Source: Amycolatopsis bullii (lineage in GTDB: Bacteria > Actinomycetota > Actinomycetes > Mycobacteriales > Pseudonocardiaceae). Taken from it: 64,000 bases of DNA. The stretch spans positions 53,282 to 117,281 of the forward strand of contig NZ_BNAW01000028.1 in assembly GCF_014654205.1 (NCBI RefSeq), given 5' to 3'. The notes under the pieces were generated by a model. The model searched no databases. It was not told the DNA's origin and worked only from the letters and a program-made list of their open reading frames with translations. The position numbers and the translations under genes were made by a program. This document shows, one piece after another, positions 34,621 through 43,247 of the stretch (positions are counted from its first letter, which is position 1; every line of letters starts with the position of its first letter).

Positions 34621-34643
34621 CTGGTCGACCTCCGTCGAACACT
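34594..34643. promoter_or_regulatory. Putative ArsR operator dyad
   Basis: AGTGTTCGA (34594-34602) and its exact complement TCGAACACT (34635-34643) flank the arsR start codon, with a GGTCGACC palindrome (34623-34630) between them. Binding here would cover the ribosome sites of both divergent genes. The symmetry is seen; the function is inferred. Confidence 0.6.
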
Positions 34644-34655
34644 CTAGGAGCAACC

Positions 34656-35138
34656 GTGCCGCGACACCTCGACACGACGTTCGGACTGGACGCACGCAAC
34701 CGGCTCGACGAAGCCGCCGAGCCCGGCCGCGAGGGGGCGCTGGCCGCCCTCGAATCGTTCTACTACGCCTTCAACCAGCGCGATCTCGACGCGTTCCGCC
34801 GGGTCTGGACGGCCGATCCGCTGGCCCAGCTGAACAACCCGCTCGGCGGCATCCTCCGCGGCGGCGAAGCGATCACCGAGCTGTACGACCGCGTCTTCCA
34901 CGGCCCGGCCCGCGTCACGGTCACCTTCGGCGACATCGTCGAGTACTCCGGCGAGGGCCACGCGGTGTTCGCCGGCCGCGAGACCGGCGAATACCGTGTG
35001 ACCGAAACCGTGCCGCTGAGCATCCGCACGACGCGCTTCTTCGCCTACGAGAACGGCCGCTGGGTGCAGGTCCACCACCACGGCAGCATCGACGACGCCG
35101 GCGCGCTCGCCGCCTACCAGCAGGCGATCCGCGGTTAG
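34656..35138 (+). CDS. SnoaL-like (NTF2-fold) protein
   Basis: A 160-residue small alpha+beta-cone protein. The first helix ALAALESFYYAFNQRDLDAF and the strand set LAQLNNPLGGILRGGEAITE, VTVTFGDIVEYSGEGHAVFA and WVQVHHHGSIDD are typical of the NTF2/SnoaL/DUF4440 group. That group includes polyketide cyclases, isomerases and many unknowns. GTG 34656 has AGGAG 5 nt upstream. It is divergently paired with ArsR, so it is probably the regulated target. The end overlaps the stop of the convergent F420-type oxidoreductase. No specific reaction can be assigned. Confidence 0.78.
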   Translation: MPRHLDTTFGLDARNRLDEAAEPGREGALAALESFYYAFNQRDLDAFRRVWTADPLAQLNNPLGGILRGGEAITELYDRVFHGPARVTVTFGDIVEYSGEGHAVFAGRETGEYRVTETVPLSIRTTRFFAYENGRWVQVHHHGSIDDAGALAAYQQAIRG

Positions 35139-35920
35139 GCCAGCGCCTTCACCAGGTCCGGCCACCACTCGCGCGGCAGGCCGTCGAGCGGGACGACGAC
35201 CTGGTCGGCGCCCGCGGCCCGGTACTCCCGCAGCCGCGCAACGACCGCGTCGAAGCCGCCCCACACGGTGAGGCCGTCGACGAGCCGGTCCGACAGGTCC
35301 GCGATGTCCGCGTCGGTGAAGCCCATCCGCCGGAAGTTGGCCGCGTAGCCGGGCATTCCGGCCAGGAAGCCCAGCGACCCGCCGCGCACTGCCTCGCGCA
35401 CGCGAGCCACGTCGGTCTCCGCGACCACGTTGAGCAGCACCGCCAGCTGCCGGTCCGGGCCGAGGATCTCGCGCGCCGAGGCGACGTAGTCCGTCGTCAC
35501 CAGGTACGGGTACGCGCCCGACGCGCGATCGCGCGCCAGCTCGAGCATCCGCGGGCCGAGCGCCGACAGGATCCGCGCGGACCGCGGGACGACGTCCTCG
35601 ATCTCGTCGAGGTAGTCGCCGAGCGTGGCCAGCGGCCGCGGGCCGTGCGCCCCGCCCAGGCCGACCACGAACCGGCCGGTCGGCAGGTCCGCGTACGCCT
35701 CGGTCACGGCCGACGACGGCACCCGGTCCACCGAGAGGATCCCGCTCGCCACCTGGATCCGCGCGGTCCCGCGGACGACCTCGGTGATCCGCGGCAGGTT
35801 GTTGCCCTGCCCGCCGGCCAGCCACAGCGTGTCGTAGCCCAGCTCTTCGAGTTCGACCGCCACGGCCGTGTCGGTGTCCAGCGCGGTGTGGGTGGCCCCC
35901 AGCGGCCCCAGTTTCGTCAT
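35135..35920 (-). CDS. LLM-class F420-dependent oxidoreductase
   Basis: A 261-residue luciferase-like monooxygenase-fold protein. It shows VAVELEELGYDTLWLAGGQG, ARIQVASGILSVDR, GRFVVGLGGAHGPRPLATLG and GADQVVVPLDGLPREWW, typical of mycobacterial-type F420-dependent oxidoreductases. Substrate unknown. ATG 35920 gives a normal N-terminus (TKLGPLGATHTALDTD); a GTG at 35935 would add five residues. It follows the SMC-like operon on the same strand, 37 nt after its stop, so read-through is possible, but there is no obvious functional link. Confidence 0.82.
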   Translation of the reverse strand: MTKLGPLGATHTALDTDTAVAVELEELGYDTLWLAGGQGNNLPRITEVVRGTARIQVASGILSVDRVPSSAVTEAYADLPTGRFVVGLGGAHGPRPLATLGDYLDEIEDVVPRSARILSALGPRMLELARDRASGAYPYLVTTDYVASAREILGPDRQLAVLLNVVAETDVARVREAVRGGSLGFLAGMPGYAANFRRMGFTDADIADLSDRLVDGLTVWGGFDAVVARLREYRAAGADQVVVPLDGLPREWWPDLVKALA

Positions 35921-35957
35921 GCGCCCGGCAACCACGGAACCCGGGAAGATGTTCCCG

Positions 35958-38900
35958 TCACGCCGGTTGTTCGTCCTCGGCGGAATCGGCGTCTTCGGCG
36001 GCCCGGGTGAACATCCGGGTCGCCGACAGCCGCGCGACGCCGTCGGGCTCGCCCAGCTCCTCCAGGGAGTTGCGGATCGTCGAGTCCACCGACAGGTACT
36101 TCCGGCCCGCCCGCAGGTCGGCGTCGTTGCGCAGCCGCACGATGAGCGGGAACTCCGACAGCGCGCCCGCGTCGAACAGGCCCGTCGTGTAGATCAGCTG
36201 CACGCCCAGCGCCTCGGCCACGGCCCGCTGCAGCTCCAGAAGGTACCCCGCCGACGCGCGGCCGATCGGGTTGTCCAGGAACAGCACGCCCGAGTGCCGG
36301 TTGCGGGCCTTGCCGCGGTTGTTGGCCCGCAGCGCGGCGAGGGTGCAGTACAGGATGATCGCCGCGGTCAGCTGCTGGCCGCCGGAGAACACGTCGCGGA
36401 TCTCCGAGACGCGCTGGCGTTCGGTGCGCAGCACCGAGTCCGGCTTGAGCATGTCGACGCGGAACCCCTTGGGCGCCGCGGCACGAACTCCGCGCAGCAC
36501 GAGGGAAAGCCCGTCGCGCTTGACGTCCCGGCCGTCCGCCGTCTTGCCCACGGCGGCCTCGTCGACGACTTCGCCGAGCTTCTCGGTGAGCGCGTTGTCC
36601 TCCAGCTCGGTGAAGCGGATGCGGAGGAACTCCTGCCCGGACCAGTCGCCGAGCCCATCCGGCAGCCGCGAGACGCGCTGGGCCGAACGCAACGTCCGGA
36701 GTGCGCCGTCGACCATGCCCTGCAGGCGGGTGATGATGCCGCCGCGGTGCCGGTCGATCTGCGCGAGGTCGTCGGTCAGGGACCGCAGCCGCGGCCGCAG
36801 CGCTTCGGCCCACTCGGCGGCGTGCGCCGGGAGCTGGTCGCGCTTGACCGAGATGACCTGCTGCCGCACCGGCGTGCTCAGCTTCTCGAACCGCTTCTCC
36901 GTCGCGTACTGCGCCAGCTGGTCCGCGGCCGCGCGCACCCGCCGGTCGCCGGCGTCCGCCGCTTCCTGCGCTTGCCCCAGAGTGGCGTTCAGCCGCGCGT
37001 GCTGGGCGCGTGCGGTGTCGACGTCGCCGTCGTAGGCCGCCGCGTCCGGGTCGGTGACCAGGTGCGCCATCGACTCGGCGAGCAGGGAGAAGCCCGAGGC
37101 GGAACTGCGAGCGGACTCGAGCGTGGCCTCCGCCGCCGCCCGGCGTTCCTGCAGCTCCTCCCACTTCCGCGCCGCCGCCGACGCCTCCAGCCCGGCCGCG
37201 TCGATCAGCTCCAGGCCGTGCTCGATGTCCCGCGGCTTCTCGCCGTTGACGCCGTTCTGCAGCGGCAAGGCGTCCAGCTCGGCGCGCCGCGTCGAGACGA
37301 GCCCGATCGCTTCGGTGCGCTCCTCCTCCAGGCCGTCGACGACCCGGCGGGCGCGGGCCAGCGCGGCCGCCCGCGCCGACGCGTCGGAGCCGTCGGGCGT
37401 CTCCAGCAGCTCGGCCGCGCGGGCCCGGACGGCTTCGTCGAGGGACTCGACGGCCGAGCCGGCCGCCGCTTCGGCGGATTCGGCCTGCTCCAGCTCGCTC
37501 CGCAGGTCGCTGCCGACCTCGACCTTCGCGTACGACTCGGACGCCGACAGGTAGGTCCGGCGCAGGGCGTCGACCGGTTCGCTGGGCGCCGGGCCTTCGG
37601 CGGCGTCGGCCGCACCCGGCACCTCGGCCAGCTCGGCGCGCGCGGTGGTCGCGGTCCGGCGGTGGCCGTCGGCGGTGCGCTGCTCCTCCCCCGCCTGCTC
37701 GCGCAGCCGGGCGGCCTTGCCCGCCGCGTCGGACGCCTGGAGGTCGGCGCGCTCGGCGATCTCGGTCGCGCGCTCGGCTTCTTCGGTCCACTCGGCGATC
37801 CGCGCGCTGCGCACACCCAGCTCGCCGAGCCGCCGGGCCTTCTCCTCGGCCTCGGCGGCGGCCGCCCGCAGCTCGGGGACGCGCTCGCGCAGCGACGCGG
37901 CTTTTTCGCTCAGCCGCGCGAATTCCGCCTCGGCCTGCGCCAGCGCGGTCCGGGCGGTCTCCCGCGCGGTCCGGGCGGCCTGAGCCTGCTCGGCCAGGGT
38001 GGCGACGGCACCGGCCGGGTAGTCCTCGCGCCAGGTCGTCAGCTTCCACATCAAGGCGCCGTCCGCGGACAGCTTGGCGGACAACGCTTCGAGCCGCCGC
38101 TGCCGCTCGGTGTGCCGCCGGGCGACGGCTTCCCGTTCGGCGTCGGCGGCTTCTTCGTCGTACATCGCGGGGTTCGGCGGCACGAGGAACTCGACGCCGG
38201 GCGCGGACGGCACTTCGGCCTGCAGCGCCTCGGTCGTGCCGACGGCGATGATCGCGCTCGGCAGCAGCCGCCGCTTCGTCAGCACTTCGCGGGCGCGGTC
38301 GGCGTGCGCGGCGTCGTTCAACAGCACACCGGACACCAGCTGCGGCAGGGTTTCCAGCACCTCGGCGCGCCGCGAAGCGTCCAGTTTGGACAGGTAGCGC
38401 CAGCCGGACCACGCGGTGATCCCGGCCTCCTCCAGGGCGTCCAGGGCGGCCTGGACGTCTTCGGGCGGCGGCAGCAGCCCGCCGGAGCCGAGCGCGGCCA
38501 GGGCCCGCTCGTCGGCGGACTCCTCCATCCGCAGCGTGGTCTGCTCCTTTTCGACGGCCGCGCTCGCCTCGCGCAGTCGTTCCAGCAGCACCGGAAGGTC
38601 GCTCTCCAGGTTGACGTCGTCCGCGCCGAGCAGCTCGACCAGGCGGCTTTCGGCGGCGAGCGCGTCGGTCCGGCGGTGGGCGCGGTCGAGGTCCTCGGTG
38701 GCGCGTTCCAGGCGGTCCTGGGTGGTGCCCGCGAGCTGGTGCGCCTCGTTCACGGCCCGCTGCGCCGCCTGCAGATCCGCGCCGACGCGGTCGAGTTCCT
38801 GTTCGCGGCGGGTCAGTTCCGCAGCGGCCTGCTCGGCCGCGGCGCGCGCGGCCCGCGACGCTTCGGCGACGTCGGCGCCCGAGGGCAGCAACCCGGCGCG

Positions 38901-40415
38901 GACGGCGGCCTGGACCTCTTCGCGCAGTTCGGTGATCCGCGTGGTCAGCCCGCGGGCTTCGGCCCGGCGCGCGGCCGCGAGGTTCGCGGCTTCGTCGCGC
39001 TCGGTCTGCGCCTTCTCGGCTTCGGCACGCAACGCACCCGCGTGCGCCTCGGCCTTGTCGGCCTGCCGCTGGGCGTCCTGCGCCAACGCGTGCAACCCGC
39101 GTGCGAGCGCCGAAGCAGCGTCGTTGCGCGCCTTCAGGGCGGGACGGGCCTTCTCCTCGCGGCTGCCGACGAGCTCGCGCAGGTCCTTCGCCTTGCGCGC
39201 CGCGTTCAACGAGTTGAGGACGGTCGCCGTCTCCCGCCAGGCCTCCGCTTCGGTCTTCGCCTGAGCGAGCTCGGCGTCGACGCGCTTGCGGGCCTCCTGG
39301 GCCTCGTCCAGCCGCAGCACCGCGACCAGGCGGCGCAGCTCCGTGACGGCCGCGGCGAGCCGCCGGTGATCGCCCTCGGCGAGCTTCTCCGCGGACTTGA
39401 CCTCGGTGACGTGGTCCTCGAGCCCGGACAGCCGCGCGTTCTCGAGTTCGTTGCGCGCGACGACCCGGGCGGCCAGCGAAGCCATGTCTGCCTTCGCGGA
39501 CTCGGCGATCTTCCGCGACTCCGCGGCGACACCTTCTTCGGCGGCCAGCGGGCCCAGCAGATCGAGCGCACCCGCCACGAAGTCGCGCTCGGACAGCAGA
39601 TCCCCGCGCTGGGCCAGGTTGTGGGCGTAGGTCGCGACGACCTCGGCGAGGTCCTTCGGCTCCTCTTCCGAAATGACCGCGCGCAGCAGGAACTCGACGA
39701 ACGCATCGTCGGTGCCGAAGGCGAACGCGTCCGCCGCCTCGCCTTCGCCGGCGTTCATCGCGCGCTGGTAGCGGAACAGCTCGGTGTCGAGGCCGAGGCC
39801 GTCGAGGCGGCCGGTCCACTCGTGGTGACGGCGGGTCCAGGACAGCTCCAGCTCGGGTTCGGCGAGCTGGGCCGCGGTGAGCTTGTCGTGGAAGCCGGAC
39901 ATGGTGAGCAGCCGGCCGTCCTGGGTCATCGGCAGGGAATCGAGCCCCAGCGCGGCGGTCGGCCGGAAGCAGTACCAGGAGTCGACCAGGTTCTCGGAGT
40001 CGGCGGACACGACGTGCCCCCGCCACTCCGACACCTTGCCGGTGATGATCCGGTGGCCGCTTTCGACGTGCAGCCACTCCAGCACGACGTGCGAAACGTC
40101 CTTGGCGGCGACGAACTTCTCGAGGACCTTCGTGCTCGTCGTGCCCACCACCTGGCGGCGGCCGGGCAGCATCACCGAGAAGATCAGCTTGATGAGCACG
40201 GACTTGCCGCCGCCGTTCTCCAGGAACAGCACGCTCGCCGGCGACGGGCGGCGCAGCTCGGCCGGACCGGTCGCGTGGATGCCCGCGCTGAACAGGGCGT
40301 CCTGCTGGGGCGCGGTGATCTTGGCGCCGACGCCGCTGAAGTCGAGCACGACGTCCTGGTAGCGGGCACCCGCCGGGCCCACCGAATGCAGGCGGACCCG
40401 CGAAAGCTCGTACAT
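35958..40415 (-). CDS. SMC-like ABC ATPase (MksB/JetC-like)
   Basis: A very large protein of 1,485 residues. The N-terminal ATPase half has Walker A LFLENGGGKSVLIKLIFS (about residues 63-80). The centre (about 260-1,250) is almost pure charged/Ala-rich coiled coil. The C-terminal half has the ABC signature VFSGGQQLTAAIILYC (about 1,342) and Walker B GVLFLDNPIGRAS (about 1,376). This is the SMC/MukB/RecN-type architecture. The Walker B ends in Asp-Asn where the catalytic Glu is expected. It is third in a three-gene operon after a large partner and a small helical partner, like mksF-mksE-mksB or jetA-jetB-jetC. AGAGGGG precedes ATG 40415. A role in chromosome organisation or plasmid restriction is inferred. 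Confidence 0.8.
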   Translation of the reverse strand: MYELSRVRLHSVGPAGARYQDVVLDFSGVGAKITAPQQDALFSAGIHATGPAELRRPSPASVLFLENGGGKSVLIKLIFSVMLPGRRQVVGTTSTKVLEKFVAAKDVSHVVLEWLHVESGHRIITGKVSEWRGHVVSADSENLVDSWYCFRPTAALGLDSLPMTQDGRLLTMSGFHDKLTAAQLAEPELELSWTRRHHEWTGRLDGLGLDTELFRYQRAMNAGEGEAADAFAFGTDDAFVEFLLRAVISEEEPKDLAEVVATYAHNLAQRGDLLSERDFVAGALDLLGPLAAEEGVAAESRKIAESAKADMASLAARVVARNELENARLSGLEDHVTEVKSAEKLAEGDHRRLAAAVTELRRLVAVLRLDEAQEARKRVDAELAQAKTEAEAWRETATVLNSLNAARKAKDLRELVGSREEKARPALKARNDAASALARGLHALAQDAQRQADKAEAHAGALRAEAEKAQTERDEAANLAAARRAEARGLTTRITELREEVQAAVRAGLLPSGADVAEASRAARAAAEQAAAELTRREQELDRVGADLQAAQRAVNEAHQLAGTTQDRLERATEDLDRAHRRTDALAAESRLVELLGADDVNLESDLPVLLERLREASAAVEKEQTTLRMEESADERALAALGSGGLLPPPEDVQAALDALEEAGITAWSGWRYLSKLDASRRAEVLETLPQLVSGVLLNDAAHADRAREVLTKRRLLPSAIIAVGTTEALQAEVPSAPGVEFLVPPNPAMYDEEAADAEREAVARRHTERQRRLEALSAKLSADGALMWKLTTWREDYPAGAVATLAEQAQAARTARETARTALAQAEAEFARLSEKAASLRERVPELRAAAAEAEEKARRLGELGVRSARIAEWTEEAERATEIAERADLQASDAAGKAARLREQAGEEQRTADGHRRTATTARAELAEVPGAADAAEGPAPSEPVDALRRTYLSASESYAKVEVGSDLRSELEQAESAEAAAGSAVESLDEAVRARAAELLETPDGSDASARAAALARARRVVDGLEEERTEAIGLVSTRRAELDALPLQNGVNGEKPRDIEHGLELIDAAGLEASAAARKWEELQERRAAAEATLESARSSASGFSLLAESMAHLVTDPDAAAYDGDVDTARAQHARLNATLGQAQEAADAGDRRVRAAADQLAQYATEKRFEKLSTPVRQQVISVKRDQLPAHAAEWAEALRPRLRSLTDDLAQIDRHRGGIITRLQGMVDGALRTLRSAQRVSRLPDGLGDWSGQEFLRIRFTELEDNALTEKLGEVVDEAAVGKTADGRDVKRDGLSLVLRGVRAAAPKGFRVDMLKPDSVLRTERQRVSEIRDVFSGGQQLTAAIILYCTLAALRANNRGKARNRHSGVLFLDNPIGRASAGYLLELQRAVAEALGVQLIYTTGLFDAGALSEFPLIVRLRNDADLRAGRKYLSVDSTIRNSLEELGEPDGVARLSATRMFTRAAEDADSAEDEQPA

Positions 40416-40426
40416 CGGTTCCCCTC

Positions 40427-41227
40427 TTAGAGCGTGTCCGAGGCGGCCGCGCGCAGCGTGCCCCCGGCGGCCGCGACGGCCACGACGTCGAGCGCGAGCA
40501 GGTCGTCGAAGGCGGCGTCGGCGGCGAGTTCGCGGACCTGGATCTGGTAGCGCGGCGTGGTCCGGTAGGTGCCGCCCTGCTCATCGCTCACCGGGACCAG
40601 GAAGCCCTGGTCGGCGAGGAACCGCAGGGCGCGGCTGACCATGCCGCGGGTCGTGTCGGCGGCCAGCCGCCCGTCCTTGGTGGCGGCCGCCGCGGGACGG
40701 CGGGTGTAGGCGCGCCAGGCCTGTTCGAGCTCGGGCGCGTCGGCCAGGGGGTCGTTGTTGGCTTCGGCCTGCGCGGCGCGTTCGTCCAGCATGCGCGCGG
40801 CTTCGCGGACCATCGCGTCGACCTGCTCGACGCTGACGCGGCCGATGTAGGTGTCGTTGGCCAGGTCGTCGGGACGCGGATAGCCGAGCGCGGCGGTGGC
40901 GAGGTGGATCAGGCCGTGCAGGACCTTCTCGGTCTCGCGGCGTTCGCGGATCTTGGCCTGGCGGGCGTAGGAGTCCATCTTGATCTCGAACACGGACTCG
41001 TCGGTGGCCGCCAGCACCGCGCCGGCCTGCTGGTTGACCTCGAGGACCATCAGGCCGAGGCCGGCGGCGACGGCGTGCGTGAGGGCCTTGAACGCGTTGT
41101 CCTCGCCGTAGCGGCGCACGAGGTCGCCGTACACGACGTCCCGCGCCGGCAGCTGCTTCGGCCGCATGCCGAAGGCGACCAGCCGGGCCGCGGCCTCGGC
41201 GTCCACGCTGCTGTGGGACAGCGCCAT
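40427..41227 (-). CDS. Small partner of the SMC-like ATPase (MksE/JetB-like)
   Basis: A 266-residue protein. The N-terminal half is helical (AEAARLVAFGMRPKQLPARD, LVRRYGEDNAFKALTHAVAAG). The C-terminal half contains a winged-helix-like segment (GMVSRALRFLADQGFLVPV followed by TYRTTPRYQIQVRELA), as expected of the KITE-type MksE/JetB subunits that bind the kleisin. The ATG overlaps the stop of the first operon gene (ATGA), and the TAA lies 11 nt before the ATPase start. The assignment rests mainly on operon position and size, because sequence similarity to known MksE cannot be judged by eye. Confidence 0.62.
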   Translation of the reverse strand: MALSHSSVDAEAAARLVAFGMRPKQLPARDVVYGDLVRRYGEDNAFKALTHAVAAGLGLMVLEVNQQAGAVLAATDESVFEIKMDSYARQAKIRERRETEKVLHGLIHLATAALGYPRPDDLANDTYIGRVSVEQVDAMVREAARMLDERAAQAEANNDPLADAPELEQAWRAYTRRPAAAATKDGRLAADTTRGMVSRALRFLADQGFLVPVSDEQGGTYRTTPRYQIQVRELAADAAFDDLLALDVVAVAAAGGTLRAAASDTL

Positions 41228-42708
41228 CAGGCGACCTCCTCGTTTTCTTCTTCGTCGGCGCGTTCGACGGCGGCCGTGGACAGCAGCAGGTCGGCGCCGC
41301 CGAACTCCGGGTCGTCCAGGAGCGTGCCGTCGTCGACGGCCAGCAGGACCTGCCGGTCGCCCTGGCGGCGGGCCGCGCCGACCCCGGGACTGTAGGCGTG
41401 CACCGCGCGCAGCGCGACCAGGGTGGCGAGCCCGGGCTGGCGGCTGCCGCGGGCTTCTTCGAGCAGTCCCGACAGCCTCCGCGGCACGTCGGGCAGGTCG
41501 AGGAGTTCGTCGGCCGCGCGCCAGACGTCGTCGCCGAACTTGTCGGTGACCTCGGCGGGCATCAGCTCGGGTTCCGGGATCTCGCCGACCAGCTGGTCGC
41601 GTTCGGGGGCCGGGCGCAGCAGCAGCGAGACGAGGGAGGACAGCGACGGCACGACCGGCGCGGTGATGCCGGCGGCGGCGTGGAAGAAGTGTTCGGCGGG
41701 GGCGACGGCGTCGGCCAGCGGCAGGCCCAGCGTCGGCACGAGGAGCTGGCCGAACAGGTCCAGGGTCGCGCGCTGGGGCGGGCCGGAGAACTGCTGGCGG
41801 TCCTGCTCGGCGCGGAACACCGCGCCCGCGTCGGCCAGCCGGGACTGCAGGCGCGTGTGGCGGCGGATGCAGTCGCCGACGATGTCGACGAGCTCGGCGG
41901 CGCGGCGCTTCTTGTCGAGGTCCTCGGTCTCGTCGCGGGCGGTGGTGATGTTCTTGAGGATGGCGTTCTCGGCGCGGAAGCGGGCCTCGATGTGGCTGAG
42001 GGCGCTGTCCAGGAGTTCCGGGACCTCGCGCTCCCAGTCGACCGAGCGGACGTCGCGGCGGGTCGCGTCGAGCTTCGCGCGCAGGGTCTCGCCGTACTGG
42101 ACGGTCCGGTAGCGGGCCTGCTCGGCGGCGAGCTTGGCGTCGGCGAGGCGGCCGCGGTTGATCAGGTTCTCGAGCTTGACCTCGGCCGCGATCTGCGCGG
42201 ATTCGACGTCGGTGTCGAGGGCGCCGACCAGGACGTTGATGGCCTCGTCGGTGGCGCGCAGGTAGACCTCGCCGTCGCGGGCGGCCAGCTCGACCAGCAG
42301 CTTGAAGTCGAACTGGCGCCGCTGGTAGCCGCCGGGCCCGATCGAGCCGTAGACGCGCCGGAAGCCGCGGTCGGTGGTGCCGACGTTGATCAGGTTGTCC
42401 AGGACCCACTTGGCCACCCGGACGTGCTCTTCGGGCATCCGCGACGGCGCCTGCTGGGCGATGAACGGCAGCAGCCGGTCGATGACCTCGTCGTGGCCGG
42501 CGCCGGTGTCGAAGTCCATGGCGATGGTGACCTGGTCGATCGTGTGCAGCGCGATCTCGGCCATCTGGTAGATCGTGGCGTCGGCCCAGTCGAGCTTCGC
42601 CTTCCGCGCGTCCAGGTCGTGCAGCGGCGCGGTGCAGGCCAGCGCCTTGAGGCGGCGGGTCAGCCCCTCGTCGGCCAGGCCCGGGATCCCGGTCTCGTCG
42701 TCTCGCAC
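41227..42708 (-). CDS. Large partner of the SMC-like ATPase (MksF/JetA, kleisin-like)
   Basis: A 493-residue soluble helical protein. The N-terminal region reads LTRRLKALACTAPLHDLDAR and ALHTIDQVTIAMDFDTGAGH. A middle section resembles a winged helix (WVLDNLINVGTTDRGFRRVY). A long helical stretch follows (LENLINRGRLADAKLAAEQA, ENAILKNITTARDETEDLDK). The C-terminus is acidic (RADEEENEEVA). Size and first position match MksF/JetA kleisins (about 490 residues). GTG 42708 has a TAGCCT box about 8 nt upstream and no ribosome site, so the operon may start leaderless. It is divergent from a PPOX-type gene, sharing 62 bp. Confidence 0.62.
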   Translation of the reverse strand: MRDDETGIPGLADEGLTRRLKALACTAPLHDLDARKAKLDWADATIYQMAEIALHTIDQVTIAMDFDTGAGHDEVIDRLLPFIAQQAPSRMPEEHVRVAKWVLDNLINVGTTDRGFRRVYGSIGPGGYQRRQFDFKLLVELAARDGEVYLRATDEAINVLVGALDTDVESAQIAAEVKLENLINRGRLADAKLAAEQARYRTVQYGETLRAKLDATRRDVRSVDWEREVPELLDSALSHIEARFRAENAILKNITTARDETEDLDKKRRAAELVDIVGDCIRRHTRLQSRLADAGAVFRAEQDRQQFSGPPQRATLDLFGQLLVPTLGLPLADAVAPAEHFFHAAAGITAPVVPSLSSLVSLLLRPAPERDQLVGEIPEPELMPAEVTDKFGDDVWRAADELLDLPDVPRRLSGLLEEARGSRQPGLATLVALRAVHAYSPGVGAARRQGDRQVLLAVDDGTLLDDPEFGGADLLLSTAAVERADEEENEEVA

Positions 42709-42770
42709 AGCAGGCCAGGCTAGTCGGCCACCCTCTGCGCACGCGCGGGTGACGGGCTAACGTCCCCTAC

Positions 42771-43208
42771 ATGCGTGAGATGAGCCGTGACGAATGGTGG
42801 CAGTTCGCTTCCGAAGGCACGCGGACGGGCATGTTGGGCCTGGTCAGAGCCAACGGCGCACCGATCGTCACCCCGATCTGGTTCCTGCTGAACGAGGGCC
42901 CGGACGGCGACGAGCTGATCTTCACCACCGGCACCGAGACCCTCAAGGGCAAGGCCATCGCCCGCGACGGCCGCATCTCGCTCGCCGTCGACGACCAGAA
43001 GCCGCCGTACTCCTACGTCCAGTTCACCGCCGAGGCCCGGCTGACCCACGACCACGACGAACTGCTCGACTGGGCGACCAGGCTGGGCGGCCGGTACATG
43101 GGCGCCGCCCAGGCCGAGGAGTACGGCAAGCGCAACGCCGTCCCCGAGGAATCCCTCGTCCGGGCGAAGATCAGCAAGGTGATCGCCCGGGCCGACATCG
43201 CCGACTGA
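42771..43208 (+). CDS. F420/PPOX-class pyridoxamine 5'-phosphate oxidase-like protein
   Basis: A 145-residue split-barrel flavin/deazaflavin reductase. It shows GMLGLVRANGAPIVTPIWFLL, FTTGTETLKGKAIARDGRIS and YVQFTAEARLTHDHDEL, typical of the actinobacterial F420-dependent PPOX group. That group includes biliverdin and other reductases. The likely cofactor is F420, the substrate unknown. ATG 42771 lies 8-9 nt after a TAACGT box with no ribosome site, suggesting a leaderless transcript. It is followed 39 nt later by hemF, so a tetrapyrrole link is conceivable but unproven. Confidence 0.84.
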   Translation: MREMSRDEWWQFASEGTRTGMLGLVRANGAPIVTPIWFLLNEGPDGDELIFTTGTETLKGKAIARDGRISLAVDDQKPPYSYVQFTAEARLTHDHDELLDWATRLGGRYMGAAQAEEYGKRNAVPEESLVRAKISKVIARADIAD

Positions 43209-43247
43209 CCCCGATTCGCTGGTAATCTGCCCCCCGGGGGTGGGGGT

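Noticed and set aside
35868..40430. A 1,520-residue plus-strand open frame opposite the SMC-like ATPase.
   Set aside because: It is the mirror of a GC-rich, Ala/Glu/Arg coiled-coil gene. Its composition (Gly/Arg/Leu-rich) has no domain, and the minus strand carries intact ATPase motifs.
42709..43247. A JetD/MksG nuclease gene next to the SMC-like trio.
   Set aside because: The only gene on that side encodes a split-barrel PPOX protein, and the other side encodes an LLM oxidoreductase; neither has a TOPRIM domain.
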